From NCBI GenBank assembly GCA_050953445.1, contig JBMNMS010000002.1:62001-126000 (forward strand): a DNA stretch of 64,000 nt. The letters are read 5' to 3'. The notes beneath the pieces were generated by a model. The model was not told the origin of the DNA and made no database searches. It worked only from the letters and a program-made list of their open reading frames with translations. This DNA is from JBMNMS01 sp050953445 (GTDB lineage: Bacteria > Bacillota > Clostridia > Peptostreptococcales > Anaerovoracaceae). Positions 37,442 to 46,219 of this stretch are shown here, in pieces (the stretch's first letter is position 1; the number at the start of each line of letters is the position of its first letter). Both the position numbers and the translations under genes were made by a program.

Positions 37442-39208
37442 TTAAATTCCGGATTTCGGTGATACAAAAAGAGTTTTATTGTCGGTGAAGATTACCATTC
37501 CAGGCTTTGCACCGGAGGGTTTTTTTACATATCTGATCTGTGTATAGTCAACGGGGACATTCTCTGAATTACGGGATTTGCTGTAATAGGCGGCAAGGGA
37601 GGCCGCCTCATTAATCGCTGATGCAGATGGGGTCTTTCCCTGGGTAAGCAGAATAACATGAGATCCCGGAATATCCTTGGCGTGTAGCCATAGATCCTTC
37701 TTGTCAGCCATCTTAAAGGTCAGCTTATCATTTTCCTTATTGTTCCTGCCAACCATTATTTTAAAGCCATCTTTTGTAGTAAAGATAAGTGGATTTAGCT
37801 TTGCTTTGCCGGCTTTGTAGTTATCCTTTCTTTTTCGCAGGTAACCGACTTCTACAAGTTCCTGCTTGATTTCCTCGATTTCTTCTATTTCAGTGGCATT
37901 TTCTCCAAAGGTTAGCATAGATTCCAGATAATCGATGGCGTCATTGGTCTGTGTAAGCTGAGACTTCTTTTCTTTGATGGCTGTTTTGGCTTTTCCGAAC
38001 TTTTTAAAATATTTTTGCATATTCCTTGCCGGAGATATTCGAGGGTCCAGTGGAATTTCGATAATTTGATTATCGTAATAATTCAAAACATGTGCCTTTG
38101 AAGCCCCTTGTTCTATGGTATGAAGGGAGGCAGCCAAAAGCTCACCGTAAAGTCTGTAAATGTGTGAGTTTTCTGCATCCAGAATATCCTCTTTGAGACG
38201 CTGCTTTTTTAAATAGTGTTTTGATAGGAGGTCATTTATTGCTCTGTTAAGATCGCCTGACTTTTGGCGAAGTCGGTTGGTTGTGTCTTTATTAGTGTAG
38301 TAATAATCTACAGCAGCGCTTATATGAGGAAAGGTTATGGTGCGATGGGTCTGTTCATATCCTGAAAGGGGAAATACATGAAATTCATCAATGGTGTTTC
38401 CTTTTCCCACATAGACCCTGGGAAATATCTTTTCCGTTAATATTCCCTCAGAAAAAAAGTCTATGGCATTTAAATAATCCATTATGGTTGCATTATGTGG
38501 TGAGGCGGTGGCCTCCGCCCTAAGTATGATTTCCTCGGCAAAAACCGGGCTTATGCCCTGAATTCCGCTTATTAAAAGACGGCTTATTATCTGCCTGCGG
38601 TCCTCATTTTCGGAAGGGGTAAAATCGGATCTTCCAAGGGTTGAACCTTCAAGGATTTGGCGCAAGGTGTCTTCTGATAGAGAATAAAAGGAAACCTTTC
38701 CCCGTCCGGGAGGATAGACGTATGGCAGACCGGGAAGAAGTTGGCGATATCGATTAATACCGGATGAAATCCGCTTAATGGAATCTATAATCTTGTTGTT
38801 ATCTGGATTTAATGCGGTGATATTGCTATGTTTCCCCATGATTTCAATAATCAATTTGCCGGGAGACCTAATTCCTAATTCATTTGTACTGTCCACCAAT
38901 ATTTCTATTATACGCTCCGATTCCAGTTGTTCAATGGATGAAATTTTTCCTCCTTGAAAATGCTTGCGCAGAAGCATGCAAAAACCACTGGGATTCTGGG
39001 GATTTGAACCCTTCCAGCCAGTTGTGAGATAAGCTCCGGGATGATTGCTGGCTGCTGAAATCATGAGAGAATGTCTGCCGGTTTTGCTGTTAACCTGTAG
39101 GAGGAGCTGTTCCCCTTCGGGATGGTATATCTTTTCAATCCTGCCTCCTGTTAGCTCCCTGGAAAGCTGTTTCACTATTGCTCCTATAACCAGTCCGTCA
39201 AATGCCAT
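37442..39208 (-). CDS. rqcH: Ribosome quality control protein RqcH (NFACT/Rqc2 family)
   Basis: Binds peptidyl-tRNA-obstructed 50S subunits and recruits tRNA-Ala to add C-terminal alanine tails. 588 residues: NFACT-N (1-~210; FDGLVIGAIVKQLSREL, GKHSNITALN), a helical/coiled-coil middle (~270-430), and NFACT-R near 450-560 (KDLWLHAKDIPGSHVIL). The start at 39208 matches the family N terminus and has CAAGGAG upstream; a frame opening 22 codons earlier is ignored. The Asp-Arg pair needed for tRNA binding in characterised RqcH is Glu98-Arg99 here (QLESERII instead of QxxxDRII). Older databases call this family fibronectin-binding FbpA. Confidence 0.92.
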   Translation of the reverse strand: MAFDGLVIGAIVKQLSRELTGGRIEKIYHPEGEQLLLQVNSKTGRHSLMISAASNHPGAYLTTGWKGSNPQNPSGFCMLLRKHFQGGKISSIEQLESERIIEILVDSTNELGIRSPGKLIIEIMGKHSNITALNPDNNKIIDSIKRISSGINRYRQLLPGLPYVYPPGRGKVSFYSLSEDTLRQILEGSTLGRSDFTPSENEDRRQIISRLLISGIQGISPVFAEEIILRAEATASPHNATIMDYLNAIDFFSEGILTEKIFPRVYVGKGNTIDEFHVFPLSGYEQTHRTITFPHISAAVDYYYTNKDTTNRLRQKSGDLNRAINDLLSKHYLKKQRLKEDILDAENSHIYRLYGELLAASLHTIEQGASKAHVLNYYDNQIIEIPLDPRISPARNMQKYFKKFGKAKTAIKEKKSQLTQTNDAIDYLESMLTFGENATEIEEIEEIKQELVEVGYLRKRKDNYKAGKAKLNPLIFTTKDGFKIMVGRNNKENDKLTFKMADKKDLWLHAKDIPGSHVILLTQGKTPSASAINEAASLAAYYSKSRNSENVPVDYTQIRYVKKPSGAKPGMVIFTDNKTLFVSPKSGI

Positions 39209-39222
39209 AAAATATTTGCTCC

Positions 39223-39252
39223 TTGCATAGGTTTTTCTTGTTAATGTATAAT
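39223..39252 (+). promoter_or_regulatory. Promoter of yicC
   Basis: TTGCAT (39223-39228), 18 bp, TATAAT (39247-39252), 66 bp before the yicC start and overlapping the divergent rqcH leader. Confidence 0.6.
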
Positions 39253-39317
39253 CAATCTTAGCATGGATAATCAATTAGGCAAAGATACTTTTTGCATTTA
39301 AAATTAGGAGACGAGAT

Positions 39318-40202
39318 ATGATAAAAAGCATGACCGGCTTTGGAAGAAGCGAGTATAACGATGGAAAAAGAAATATTATTGCTGAAATCAGGTCGGTTAA
39401 TCACCGATATAGCGATATAACCGTAAAGATGCCAAGAAGATATGCCTTTGCAGAGGATCACCTCAAAGGTATAGTCAAGAAGATGGTAAAAAGGGGTAAG
39501 GCAGACCTTTTCATTTTAGTAGAAAGCATGACAGAAGAAGATGCTAATATTAAATTGAATACCGCATTGGCACGCCAATACTATGGAAATCTTATAGATC
39601 TTAAAGAGGAATTTGAACTGGAAGGGGAAATCACTTTGGGATTCTTGGCATCCCTGCCCGATGTGATGAAGACCATTCCCAATGTGGAGGATGAGGAAGC
39701 AATAACCAACAGCCTTTCTGAAGCTGTGGGAGAAGCTGTGAAAGCTCTAAATGATATGCGTATCGATGAAGGGGCAAAACTGGCGGAGGACATAATTAAA
39801 AGGGCTGACATAATTGAAGGCCTTATAGACAGCATTGAAGAATTAGCGCCGGCATCCACTTTGAATTATATGGATAAACTAAAAGAGCGTATAGAAGAGT
39901 TAGTTGAAGGAAGTGTTGAAATTCCCCAGGATAGAATACTGCTTGAGGCTGCCATTTATGCGGATAAAAGTAATATCACCGAAGAAATTGTTCGATTGAA
40001 TTCGCATATAAAACAGCTCCGCAGCATAATCGGAGAAAGCACTCAACCAGATGGAAAAAAGCTGGATTTTCTGGTACAGGAGATGAATAGGGAGGCAAAC
40101 ACCATTGGATCTAAAGCAAATAATATAGAAATAACAAATAAGGTGTTGGATGTTAAAAGTGAGGTGGAGAAAATTAGAGAACAGGTTCAAAATATTGAAT
40201 AA
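39318..40202 (+). CDS. yicC: YicC-family endoribonuclease
   Basis: Member of the widely conserved YicC family, reported as an endoribonuclease involved in RNA turnover. 294 residues, the family length. The N-terminal hallmark MIKSMTGFGRSE and SVNHRYSDITVKMPRR and the C-terminal domain with EEIVRLNSHIKQLRSI and GKKLDFLVQEMNREANTIGSKAN are all present. The start has TTAGGAGA upstream. In many Clostridia yicC is followed by remA, gmk and rpoZ; here three ABC-system genes come next and remA is missing. Confidence 0.95.
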   Translation: MIKSMTGFGRSEYNDGKRNIIAEIRSVNHRYSDITVKMPRRYAFAEDHLKGIVKKMVKRGKADLFILVESMTEEDANIKLNTALARQYYGNLIDLKEEFELEGEITLGFLASLPDVMKTIPNVEDEEAITNSLSEAVGEAVKALNDMRIDEGAKLAEDIIKRADIIEGLIDSIEELAPASTLNYMDKLKERIEELVEGSVEIPQDRILLEAAIYADKSNITEEIVRLNSHIKQLRSIIGESTQPDGKKLDFLVQEMNREANTIGSKANNIEITNKVLDVKSEVEKIREQVQNIE

Positions 40203-40206
40203 ACTG

Positions 40207-40236
40207 TTGCATGTGTATTATTGACCATAGTATACT
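40207..40236 (+). promoter_or_regulatory. Promoter of the ABC-system operon
   Basis: TTGCAT (40207-40212), 18 bp, TATACT (40231-40236), about 50 bp before the GTG start of the ATPase. Confidence 0.5.
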
Positions 40237-40284
40237 AATGACATCGGATTTTTTAACTGTTAATATTTTGAAGTGGGGTAAATA

Positions 40285-41013
40285 GTGGAAGCTTTAATAA
40301 GGATAAGCAATGTTCGCAAGGTTTATAGGATGGGGCAGGAAAGGGTTATCGCATTAGATGATGTAAGCCTTGAAATTCATCGGGGAGAAATCATATGTAT
40401 CTTAGGAGCTTCCGGTTCGGGGAAATCCACATTGCTCAACATGGTTGCCGGACTTGAAAAGCCCACAAGAGGAGAAATATACATAGGTGGCGTACCTATC
40501 CATAAGCTTGGTGAAGGTGACGTCACTTTATTTCGTCAAAAAAACATAGGTTTTATTTTTCAGGCCTACCACCTGTTGCCTATGCTTACGGCGGTAGAAA
40601 ACGTAAGCCTGCCCTTAATTTTTCGGGGTTCGGATCGTAGAATCAGAAAAAGGATGGCGGAAGATATGCTGCAATCCGTGGGCCTTGCAGGTTATGAGAA
40701 AAGAAGACCTGATCAAATGAGCGGCGGTCAGCAGCAGAGGGTGGCTATCGCAAGGGCTATGACGGGAAATCCGAAAATTATATTTGCGGATGAGCCGACG
40801 GGTAACCTGGATACGCAGACTTCAAAAGAGGTTATGGAATTGATTGTAGGACGGGTGAAAACCCATGGGCAAACCCTTATCATAGTGACTCATGATGGGG
40901 GCATCGCACAATACGCAGACAGGATTATAACCTTACGAGATGGAAACATAATCAGCATAGAGGGAAAGGAAATGGAAAAAGCAAATGACAATGAAGCAAA
41001 GGCAGGGGAATAA
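40285..41013 (+). CDS. ABC transporter ATP-binding protein (MacB/LolD type)
   Basis: Cytoplasmic ATPase of the MacB/LolD/FtsE-like class, 242 residues. Walker A is GASGSGKST (near 39-47), the Q loop is FIFQAYHLLP, the signature is MSGGQQQRVAIARA (near 145), Walker B is IIFADEPTGNLD, and the H loop is IIVTHD. The start is GTG with GTGGGG upstream. It is followed without a gap by an exported COG1361-like protein and an FtsX-fold permease, so the three form one system. MacB-class ATPases drive conformational work on envelope substrates rather than uptake; the substrate is unknown. Confidence 0.93.
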   Translation: MEALIRISNVRKVYRMGQERVIALDDVSLEIHRGEIICILGASGSGKSTLLNMVAGLEKPTRGEIYIGGVPIHKLGEGDVTLFRQKNIGFIFQAYHLLPMLTAVENVSLPLIFRGSDRRIRKRMAEDMLQSVGLAGYEKRRPDQMSGGQQQRVAIARAMTGNPKIIFADEPTGNLDTQTSKEVMELIVGRVKTHGQTLIIVTHDGGIAQYADRIITLRDGNIISIEGKEMEKANDNEAKAGE

Positions 41014-41014
41014 A

Positions 41015-43042
41015 GTGAGAAGAAAGATAATAAAAAAAATGACATGGCTTACAATTGCCTGGGTAATGATATTTGCGCTTTTGGCAGCATCGCCTTGCCG
41101 ATTAAATGCATTTGCAGCAGGAGGGGTTGATGTGTCCGGAGCCACATCTGCAGTACAGGGTGAGGTGGATGTGAGAATAGAATACAGGGTGTATGGATTT
41201 GAATATGACGGAATTGAACTTGCTTTTGATGATGATGAGGGAATTTCCGTAGGAGTGCCGGAATGGTCACAGGACAAAGAATCCGGTAGCATTAAGCTGT
41301 CCATAAGCAGGAATGCAAATACGGGAACCAGATACTTTAAATTGAAATTTTTAAGGGAGGGCACCTTAGTTTTTGAGTCGGAGGAAAAGAGTTTTCAGAT
41401 ATCTGAAAGGATAGCAACCCCAGGCAAGGATAGTGGAAAAAGTATTACCGCCATGGATATTTCCCATTCTATCAGTCCTGCCGGGGGATTTACCGTCGGT
41501 AAAGAAAATACCATAACCTTTGAAGTTTTCAACAAAGGCAATATGATGATAAGAGATGCACAGCTTATGCTTACCCTCCCGGAGGGATTATCGGTATATA
41601 ACGACAGCAATACTTTAAGCCTTGGGTATTTGAGTCCGGGAAATAGAAGGAGTATAGCCTACACCATATATGTTGGGGATAAGGTTGAGAGTAAGATGCA
41701 GCCCATAACAGTCCAACTTACCGGCTTTAATTATTCGAGTGGGGAAGGAGCTACGAAGGAAAAAACCTTTTATATACCTGTGGAAGGGAGAAAGGGTAGC
41801 AATCTATCCAAGGTACAGGATCTTGAAATAAGGAATATCAAAATACCTTCGGAGGTTAGTGGATCTAATCCCTTTGATTTATACTTTGAAGTTATGAATA
41901 AAGGAAAGTATGGGGTGGAGGATGTTAAGATTTCATTAGAGCTTCCCGAAAAGATATTAAACAGGACGGTGTCTAACTTTTCGGAGGGCAGAATAGATGC
42001 TGGCAGTGTGAGGAAGTATACCGTTTCCCTTTTTGCTTCTCCCGATGCGGAAAAAAGGAACTATCCAATAAACATAATGATAAAGGCTCAAGGAGAAGAG
42101 GGAGGTCAAATATCCCAATATGCAGGTGTGTTTATCAACCCTGAGGAAGAGGTGGGGATGGGGGTCAAAACCCCACAGCTGATGATTTCCGGATATGGTT
42201 TTGGTGGTAGTAACGTACAGGCAGGAGGATCTTTTCCCCTTTCTTTAAGCTTGCTCAACACCTCAGCGAAGGAGCTGCGTAACATTAAGGTTACTCTAAA
42301 AGATGGGGATGGGCAGCTCGTTCCGCTGAACAGCAGCAACTCCTTTTATATAGATTCAATAGATGCAAAATCCGTGTACAATACTTCGATGTTATTTAAA
42401 GTTAAGCCACAAGCGGAACAAAAAACTGCCTCCATCAATGTAACCATGACATATGAGGACAAAAAGGGGAATGAGTTTAGCGTAGAGGATATGATCTCCA
42501 TCCCCGTGACCCAGGAAATAAGATTGGTTATCGATGACATCGTGCCACCTTATGAGCTTTATGTAGGTAATCCGGGTTCGGCAGAGGTTCATTTTTATAA
42601 TATGGGAAAGAATACCTTAAGCAATGTCAGGGTAACGGCGGAAGGCAATTTCGATGTAATGGAAACAAATAGCTACTATGCAGGGAATATTGAAAGCGGT
42701 AGAAGCGATGTTTTTACATTTACCTTCATACCCAGGGACGTTGGGCCTATGGATGGCGTTGTTACCTTTACATACGAGGATAATGAGGGTGCCACACAGT
42801 TCATGGAAGTACCTTTCGTATTTGAGGCAGTGGAGATGCCCGACTGGAATGAGGAGTTTGACCCGGAGGAGGAAGAGGGTATAAAGGTGCCATGGAGCCT
42901 GATTATCGCCGGCATTGTGATCGTTATTGCAACGGCAGCTATTATAATATGGAGAAGGGTGAGAAAATCCAGAAAGGATAAGGCTTTGGAAATCCAAGAT
43001 GGTGAATGGGAAAAAGCCATGGAGCAAAAAGGTGATCGATGA
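41015..43042 (+). CDS. Exported, membrane-anchored protein with COG1361/CARDB-like repeats
   Basis: 675 residues. An N-terminal signal (KKMTWLTIAWVMIFALLAASP) precedes several repeats of an immunoglobulin-like, CARDB/COG1361 fold recognisable from IEFEVFNKGNMMIRDAQLMLTLP-type patterns (NTITFEVFNKG, DLYFEVMNKGKYGVEDV, FPLSLSLLNTSAKELRNI, EVHFYNMGKNTLSNV). A single C-terminal transmembrane helix (VPWSLIIAGIVIVIATAAIIIW) and a basic tail follow, so most of it faces outside. The GTG at 41015 is preferred: it follows the ATPase stop by one base and has AGGGGA 5 nt upstream, whereas the ATG at 40985 overlaps the ATPase. It probably acts as the extracytoplasmic part of the transporter. Confidence 0.85.
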   Translation: MRRKIIKKMTWLTIAWVMIFALLAASPCRLNAFAAGGVDVSGATSAVQGEVDVRIEYRVYGFEYDGIELAFDDDEGISVGVPEWSQDKESGSIKLSISRNANTGTRYFKLKFLREGTLVFESEEKSFQISERIATPGKDSGKSITAMDISHSISPAGGFTVGKENTITFEVFNKGNMMIRDAQLMLTLPEGLSVYNDSNTLSLGYLSPGNRRSIAYTIYVGDKVESKMQPITVQLTGFNYSSGEGATKEKTFYIPVEGRKGSNLSKVQDLEIRNIKIPSEVSGSNPFDLYFEVMNKGKYGVEDVKISLELPEKILNRTVSNFSEGRIDAGSVRKYTVSLFASPDAEKRNYPINIMIKAQGEEGGQISQYAGVFINPEEEVGMGVKTPQLMISGYGFGGSNVQAGGSFPLSLSLLNTSAKELRNIKVTLKDGDGQLVPLNSSNSFYIDSIDAKSVYNTSMLFKVKPQAEQKTASINVTMTYEDKKGNEFSVEDMISIPVTQEIRLVIDDIVPPYELYVGNPGSAEVHFYNMGKNTLSNVRVTAEGNFDVMETNSYYAGNIESGRSDVFTFTFIPRDVGPMDGVVTFTYEDNEGATQFMEVPFVFEAVEMPDWNEEFDPEEEEGIKVPWSLIIAGIVIVIATAAIIIWRRVRKSRKDKALEIQDGEWEKAMEQKGDR

Positions 43043-44361
43043 TGGGCGCTAGGGATTTATTGGAGCTTTGCAGTCGTAATTTGCTTAGGCGCAAGACGAG
43101 AACCTTTCTGGCTGTTACCGGTGTTTTGGTAGGAACCTGCGCCATCATTGTAATGCTTTCAATAGGTTTTGGTCTTTCCAAAAGCTATCAGGAGCAGATA
43201 GAAAGCTATGGGAATCTTCATATGATAGAGATTTATGGCGGCGGTATGGGCTATGGGCAGGGTAATAAGGGAGTATTGACTGATAGGACAATCAAGGAGA
43301 TAGAAAGGATAAAAGGAGTTGGCGCAGTAACCCCTATAATCAGTGAATATATGGTGGTGATTCATGGAAAAAGGGTGGCTCAAATGGAGATTAGAGGAAT
43401 AGATATAGATGTGTTGGAGAGGTTCAATTATGGTATTCAGGAGGGACGGTTGCTTATTCCCTCCGATAAGATGGGGATATTATTCGGAAATCAGACTCCA
43501 TACTTTTTTATGGATCCCAAACATAATTATTGGGGTGGTGGTGAGGCCGAAGACGTGATGAAGGGCAAGCTGAAGCTCACGGGGAATTATGATTACGGCA
43601 GAAAGCCTCAACAGGGGGACGAAGGTGAAAGGATTTCTTACGCCGAATATGATGTGAAGGCGGTAGGTGTTTTAGATAATCCCAATGATGATGCGGCATA
43701 TTCTGCCTACATGAACATCAAGGATATGGAAAGGATTCAAAAGGAGCTAAAAAAGGCTCGAAGGGAAAGTTCAGTACAAATTGGGGAAAGAAGATATGAC
43801 AGGGCCCTTGTTTATGTGGGGGATATAAACGATGGGGAAAAGGTAAGTAAAACCTTGCGGGAAGATATGGGATATCAGACATACAGCCCGGGGGACTGGC
43901 TGGCAGCCATGAAGGAAACAGCCAGGATGATACAGGGGATCTTAGGGGGTATTGGGGGCATTTCCCTGCTTGTAGCTGCTCTTGGCATAACAAACACTAT
44001 GATAATGTCTATTTATGAGCGAACCAGAGAGATCGGTGTTATGAAGGTTATAGGTGCCAATCTCAGAGATATAAGGAGGCTATTTTTACTGGAGGCCGGA
44101 CTTATTGGGTTTGCAGGAGGGGTTGCCGGAGTAGTTTTTTCTTTTCTGATATCGTTGCTTATGAACACGGTATTAAAAGACATTATCAGCATAGCTCTTA
44201 ACAACTTTGGGGGAGGCTATGGCAGTGCAATTTCAATAATTCCCTGGTGGGTTGTTCCAGCCGCACTAACTTTTGCTACCGGTATAGGAATACTGGCGGG
44301 CTATCATCCGGCTAAAAGAGCCATGAACATGAGCGCATTAGAAAGTCTGAGGAACGAATAA
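43039..44361 (+). CDS. ABC transporter permease, MacB/FtsX family
   Basis: 440-residue permease. One N-terminal helix (TFLAVTGVLVGTCAIIVMLSIG), an extracellular MacB periplasmic-core-like domain (about 55-295), and three C-terminal helices with the FtsX motif (ITNTMIMSIYERTREIGVMKVIGA). This is the MacB topology of type VII ABC transporters. The start overlaps the upstream stop codon (ATGATG), indicating translational coupling. There is no outer-membrane partner, as expected in a single-membrane organism; the COG1361 protein takes the adaptor position in the operon. Confidence 0.92.
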   Translation: MMGARDLLELCSRNLLRRKTRTFLAVTGVLVGTCAIIVMLSIGFGLSKSYQEQIESYGNLHMIEIYGGGMGYGQGNKGVLTDRTIKEIERIKGVGAVTPIISEYMVVIHGKRVAQMEIRGIDIDVLERFNYGIQEGRLLIPSDKMGILFGNQTPYFFMDPKHNYWGGGEAEDVMKGKLKLTGNYDYGRKPQQGDEGERISYAEYDVKAVGVLDNPNDDAAYSAYMNIKDMERIQKELKKARRESSVQIGERRYDRALVYVGDINDGEKVSKTLREDMGYQTYSPGDWLAAMKETARMIQGILGGIGGISLLVAALGITNTMIMSIYERTREIGVMKVIGANLRDIRRLFLLEAGLIGFAGGVAGVVFSFLISLLMNTVLKDIISIALNNFGGGYGSAISIIPWWVVPAALTFATGIGILAGYHPAKRAMNMSALESLRNE

Positions 44362-44455
44362 TCGCAAGAAAAGGGAGAAGGGGATTTTCAGAGGGAAGCG
44401 AGGGGGAAGCGAGGGGTAAGACATGGAAGCAAACACAGGGCCGGCAAAAATAACC

Positions 44456-44484
44456 TTGAAAACCATCCCCCGATAATGTATTCT
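44456..44484 (+). promoter_or_regulatory. Promoter of gmk
   Basis: TTGAAA (44456-44461), 17 bp, TATTCT (44479-44484), with further AT-rich TATATAT. It separates the ABC operon from gmk-rpoZ-tcdA. Confidence 0.6.
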
Positions 44485-44537
44485 ATATATCTGAATACTA
44501 ATAACCTGGTTGTGTTTAAGGAAAAGTGGTAATAATA

Positions 44538-45146
44538 ATGGGAAAAGGCCTTCTTATAGTTGTATCGGGACCGTCGGGAGCGGGAAAAGGCACAATATGT
44601 AAAAAGCTTAAGGAAACTATAGATATTGAGCTGTCGGTATCCATGACCACACGACAGCCTCGCCCTGGGGAAGTAGAAGGAAAAAGCTACTATTTTGTAA
44701 CGGAAAAAGAGTTCCGGCATATGGCTGAAAATGATGGATTTTTAGAACACGCTTATGTATATGGGAACCACTACGGCACTCCAAAGGATCTGGTGATGGG
44801 GAAATTGAAGGAAGGCAGGGATGTGGTGCTGGAAATAGATATACAGGGGGCATTAAAGATTAAGGAAGTTTATCCTAAAGGTATATTTATTTTTATTCTG
44901 CCACCCTCGATGTCGGAATTGAGAAAGAGGATTACCGGCAGGGGATCGGAAACAGAGGAGGCAATAAACGTGCGCCTGGGTGAAACTCTTAAGGAAGTTT
45001 CCTACATTGACAAATACGATTATTGCGTGGTAAATGGTGAGTTGGATGAGGCGGTTAGCCGTGTAGTGGCAATAATTAAGGCGGAACATTCCAGAGTTTC
45101 AGAAAGTATATATAAATTGATTGAAAGGTATAAGGAGGAGATATAA
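44538..45146 (+). CDS. gmk: Guanylate kinase
   Basis: Phosphorylates GMP and dGMP to the diphosphates with ATP. About 202 residues with Walker A GPSGAGKGT, the GMP-binding TTRQPRPGEVEGKSYYFV block, and ALEIDIQGA-type motif (VLEIDIQGALKIK). The start is uncertain: ATG 44538 gives the usual MGKGLLIV end but its AGGA-like site is far; GTG 44526 is in frame and has AAGGA only 3 nt upstream. It overlaps rpoZ by one base. Confidence 0.95.
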   Translation: MGKGLLIVVSGPSGAGKGTICKKLKETIDIELSVSMTTRQPRPGEVEGKSYYFVTEKEFRHMAENDGFLEHAYVYGNHYGTPKDLVMGKLKEGRDVVLEIDIQGALKIKEVYPKGIFIFILPPSMSELRKRITGRGSETEEAINVRLGETLKEVSYIDKYDYCVVNGELDEAVSRVVAIIKAEHSRVSESIYKLIERYKEEI

Positions 45147-45343
45147 TGCTTGAACCATCTATAAATACCATAAAGGAAAAAACCGATAGTCGTTACACCC
45201 TCGTCATATTGGCAGCTAAAAGGGCCAGAGATATTATCGATGGAAAGCCAATGCTCCTTGATATGGATATAGATAAGCCTGTATCCGTTGCATCCCATGA
45301 GATAGCCGAAGATTTAATAACCTATAAAAGGGAAGAAATATAG
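45146..45343 (+). CDS. rpoZ: DNA-directed RNA polymerase omega subunit
   Basis: Small polymerase subunit that helps beta' folding. 65 residues with SRYTLVILAAKRARDI and SVASHEIAEDLITYKREEI, matching omega motifs; the start codon overlaps the gmk stop (TAATG) and has TAAGGAGGAG upstream. The gmk-rpoZ pair is conserved in Bacillota. Confidence 0.93.
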   Translation: MLEPSINTIKEKTDSRYTLVILAAKRARDIIDGKPMLLDMDIDKPVSVASHEIAEDLITYKREEI

Positions 45344-45355
45344 CAAGGTATAATA

Positions 45356-46048
45356 ATGGATACCATATTTGATAGAACGGAAAAGCTCCTTGGTAAAGAT
45401 GCCATGGAGCTTCTTAAAAGAAAAAGGGTATTAGTATTCGGCCTGGGGGGAGTGGGGGGACACCTGGTAGAAGCACTTGCAAGGGCGGGAATAGGAAACC
45501 TTGGAATAGTCGATTCCGATACCGTGGATATTACCAATATCAATAGGCAGATAATCGCTTTACATAGCAATTTAGGACAGCCTAAGGTCAAGGTTATGGA
45601 GGAGAGGATTGCAGATATTAACCCGAAGGCATTTGTTAGGGCTTTTTATCACAGGCTGAGTAGCGATACCTTGGAGTTATTCAATCTTGAGGACTGGGAT
45701 TATATTGCAGATGCCATCGATGATGTAGCTGCAAAGACCCTGCTTATAGGACGGGCTAACAGTCTTGGGAAACCAATAATCTCGGCAATGGGGGCGGGGA
45801 ACAAGATGGATCCCGGTTGTTTTAAGATAGCTGACTTAGAAAAGACCCATACCTGTCCACTGGCAAGAATTATGCGTAAGGAAATTAGGAAACTGGGGAT
45901 AAAAGGGGTAAAAACAGTTTTTTCGACGGAGGAGCCAAAGAAAATACTGAATGGTCAGGGATCGGCTAGCATTTCATTCGTACCATCGGTGGCTGGATTA
46001 TTGATGGCTGGGGAAATAGTCAATGACCTTTTATGTCATATGAAATAG
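45356..46048 (+). CDS. tcdA: tRNA threonylcarbamoyladenosine dehydratase (ThiF/MoeB fold)
   Basis: Predicted to cyclise t6A37 of tRNAs to ct6A in an ATP-dependent step. 230 residues with the adenylate-binding GLGGVGGHLVEALARAGIG (near 30-48), DSDTVDITNINRQ (near 54-66), and ADAIDDVAAK, plus SAMGAGNKMDP typical of the TcdA/CsdL (YgdL) group rather than MoeB or ThiF. It lies 12 bp after rpoZ and ends in a strong terminator. The ribosome site (AAGG) is modest. Confidence 0.9.
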   Translation: MDTIFDRTEKLLGKDAMELLKRKRVLVFGLGGVGGHLVEALARAGIGNLGIVDSDTVDITNINRQIIALHSNLGQPKVKVMEERIADINPKAFVRAFYHRLSSDTLELFNLEDWDYIADAIDDVAAKTLLIGRANSLGKPIISAMGAGNKMDPGCFKIADLEKTHTCPLARIMRKEIRKLGIKGVKTVFSTEEPKKILNGQGSASISFVPSVAGLLMAGEIVNDLLCHMK

Positions 46049-46137
46049 AGTTTCAGTAGAAAATTATGGTTGCATAAGTAGGACATATGTGATAGCATGA
46101 ATATTGCGATGGGGTCATCGCAATTAATCGTTAGCAA

Positions 46138-46169
46138 AAAAGAGTGGGCTTTCCCACTCTTTGATTTTT
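46138..46169 (+). terminator. Terminator after tcdA
   Basis: AAAGAGTGGG pairs with CCCACTCTTT around CTTT, followed by GATTTTT. A second perfect hairpin, ATTGCGAT-GGGGTC-ATCGCAAT (46103-46124), precedes it. Confidence 0.85.
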
Positions 46170-46190
46170 GGTTTAATATGCACATATAAT
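46161..46190 (+). promoter_or_regulatory. Promoter of the rimP-nusA-infB operon
   Basis: TTGATT (46161-46166), 18 bp, TATAAT (46185-46190). The -35 overlaps the T run of the preceding terminator, so termination and initiation signals are fused. Confidence 0.6.
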
Positions 46191-46219
46191 TGAAAGCTGA
46201 AGGCGAGGAGAAGCGGATA

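Noticed and set aside
44393..44413. Repeat array (GGGAAGCGAG twice) as CRISPR or mobile-element end
   Set aside because: Only two short copies 11 bp apart; no spacers, no cas genes, no transposase in the window.
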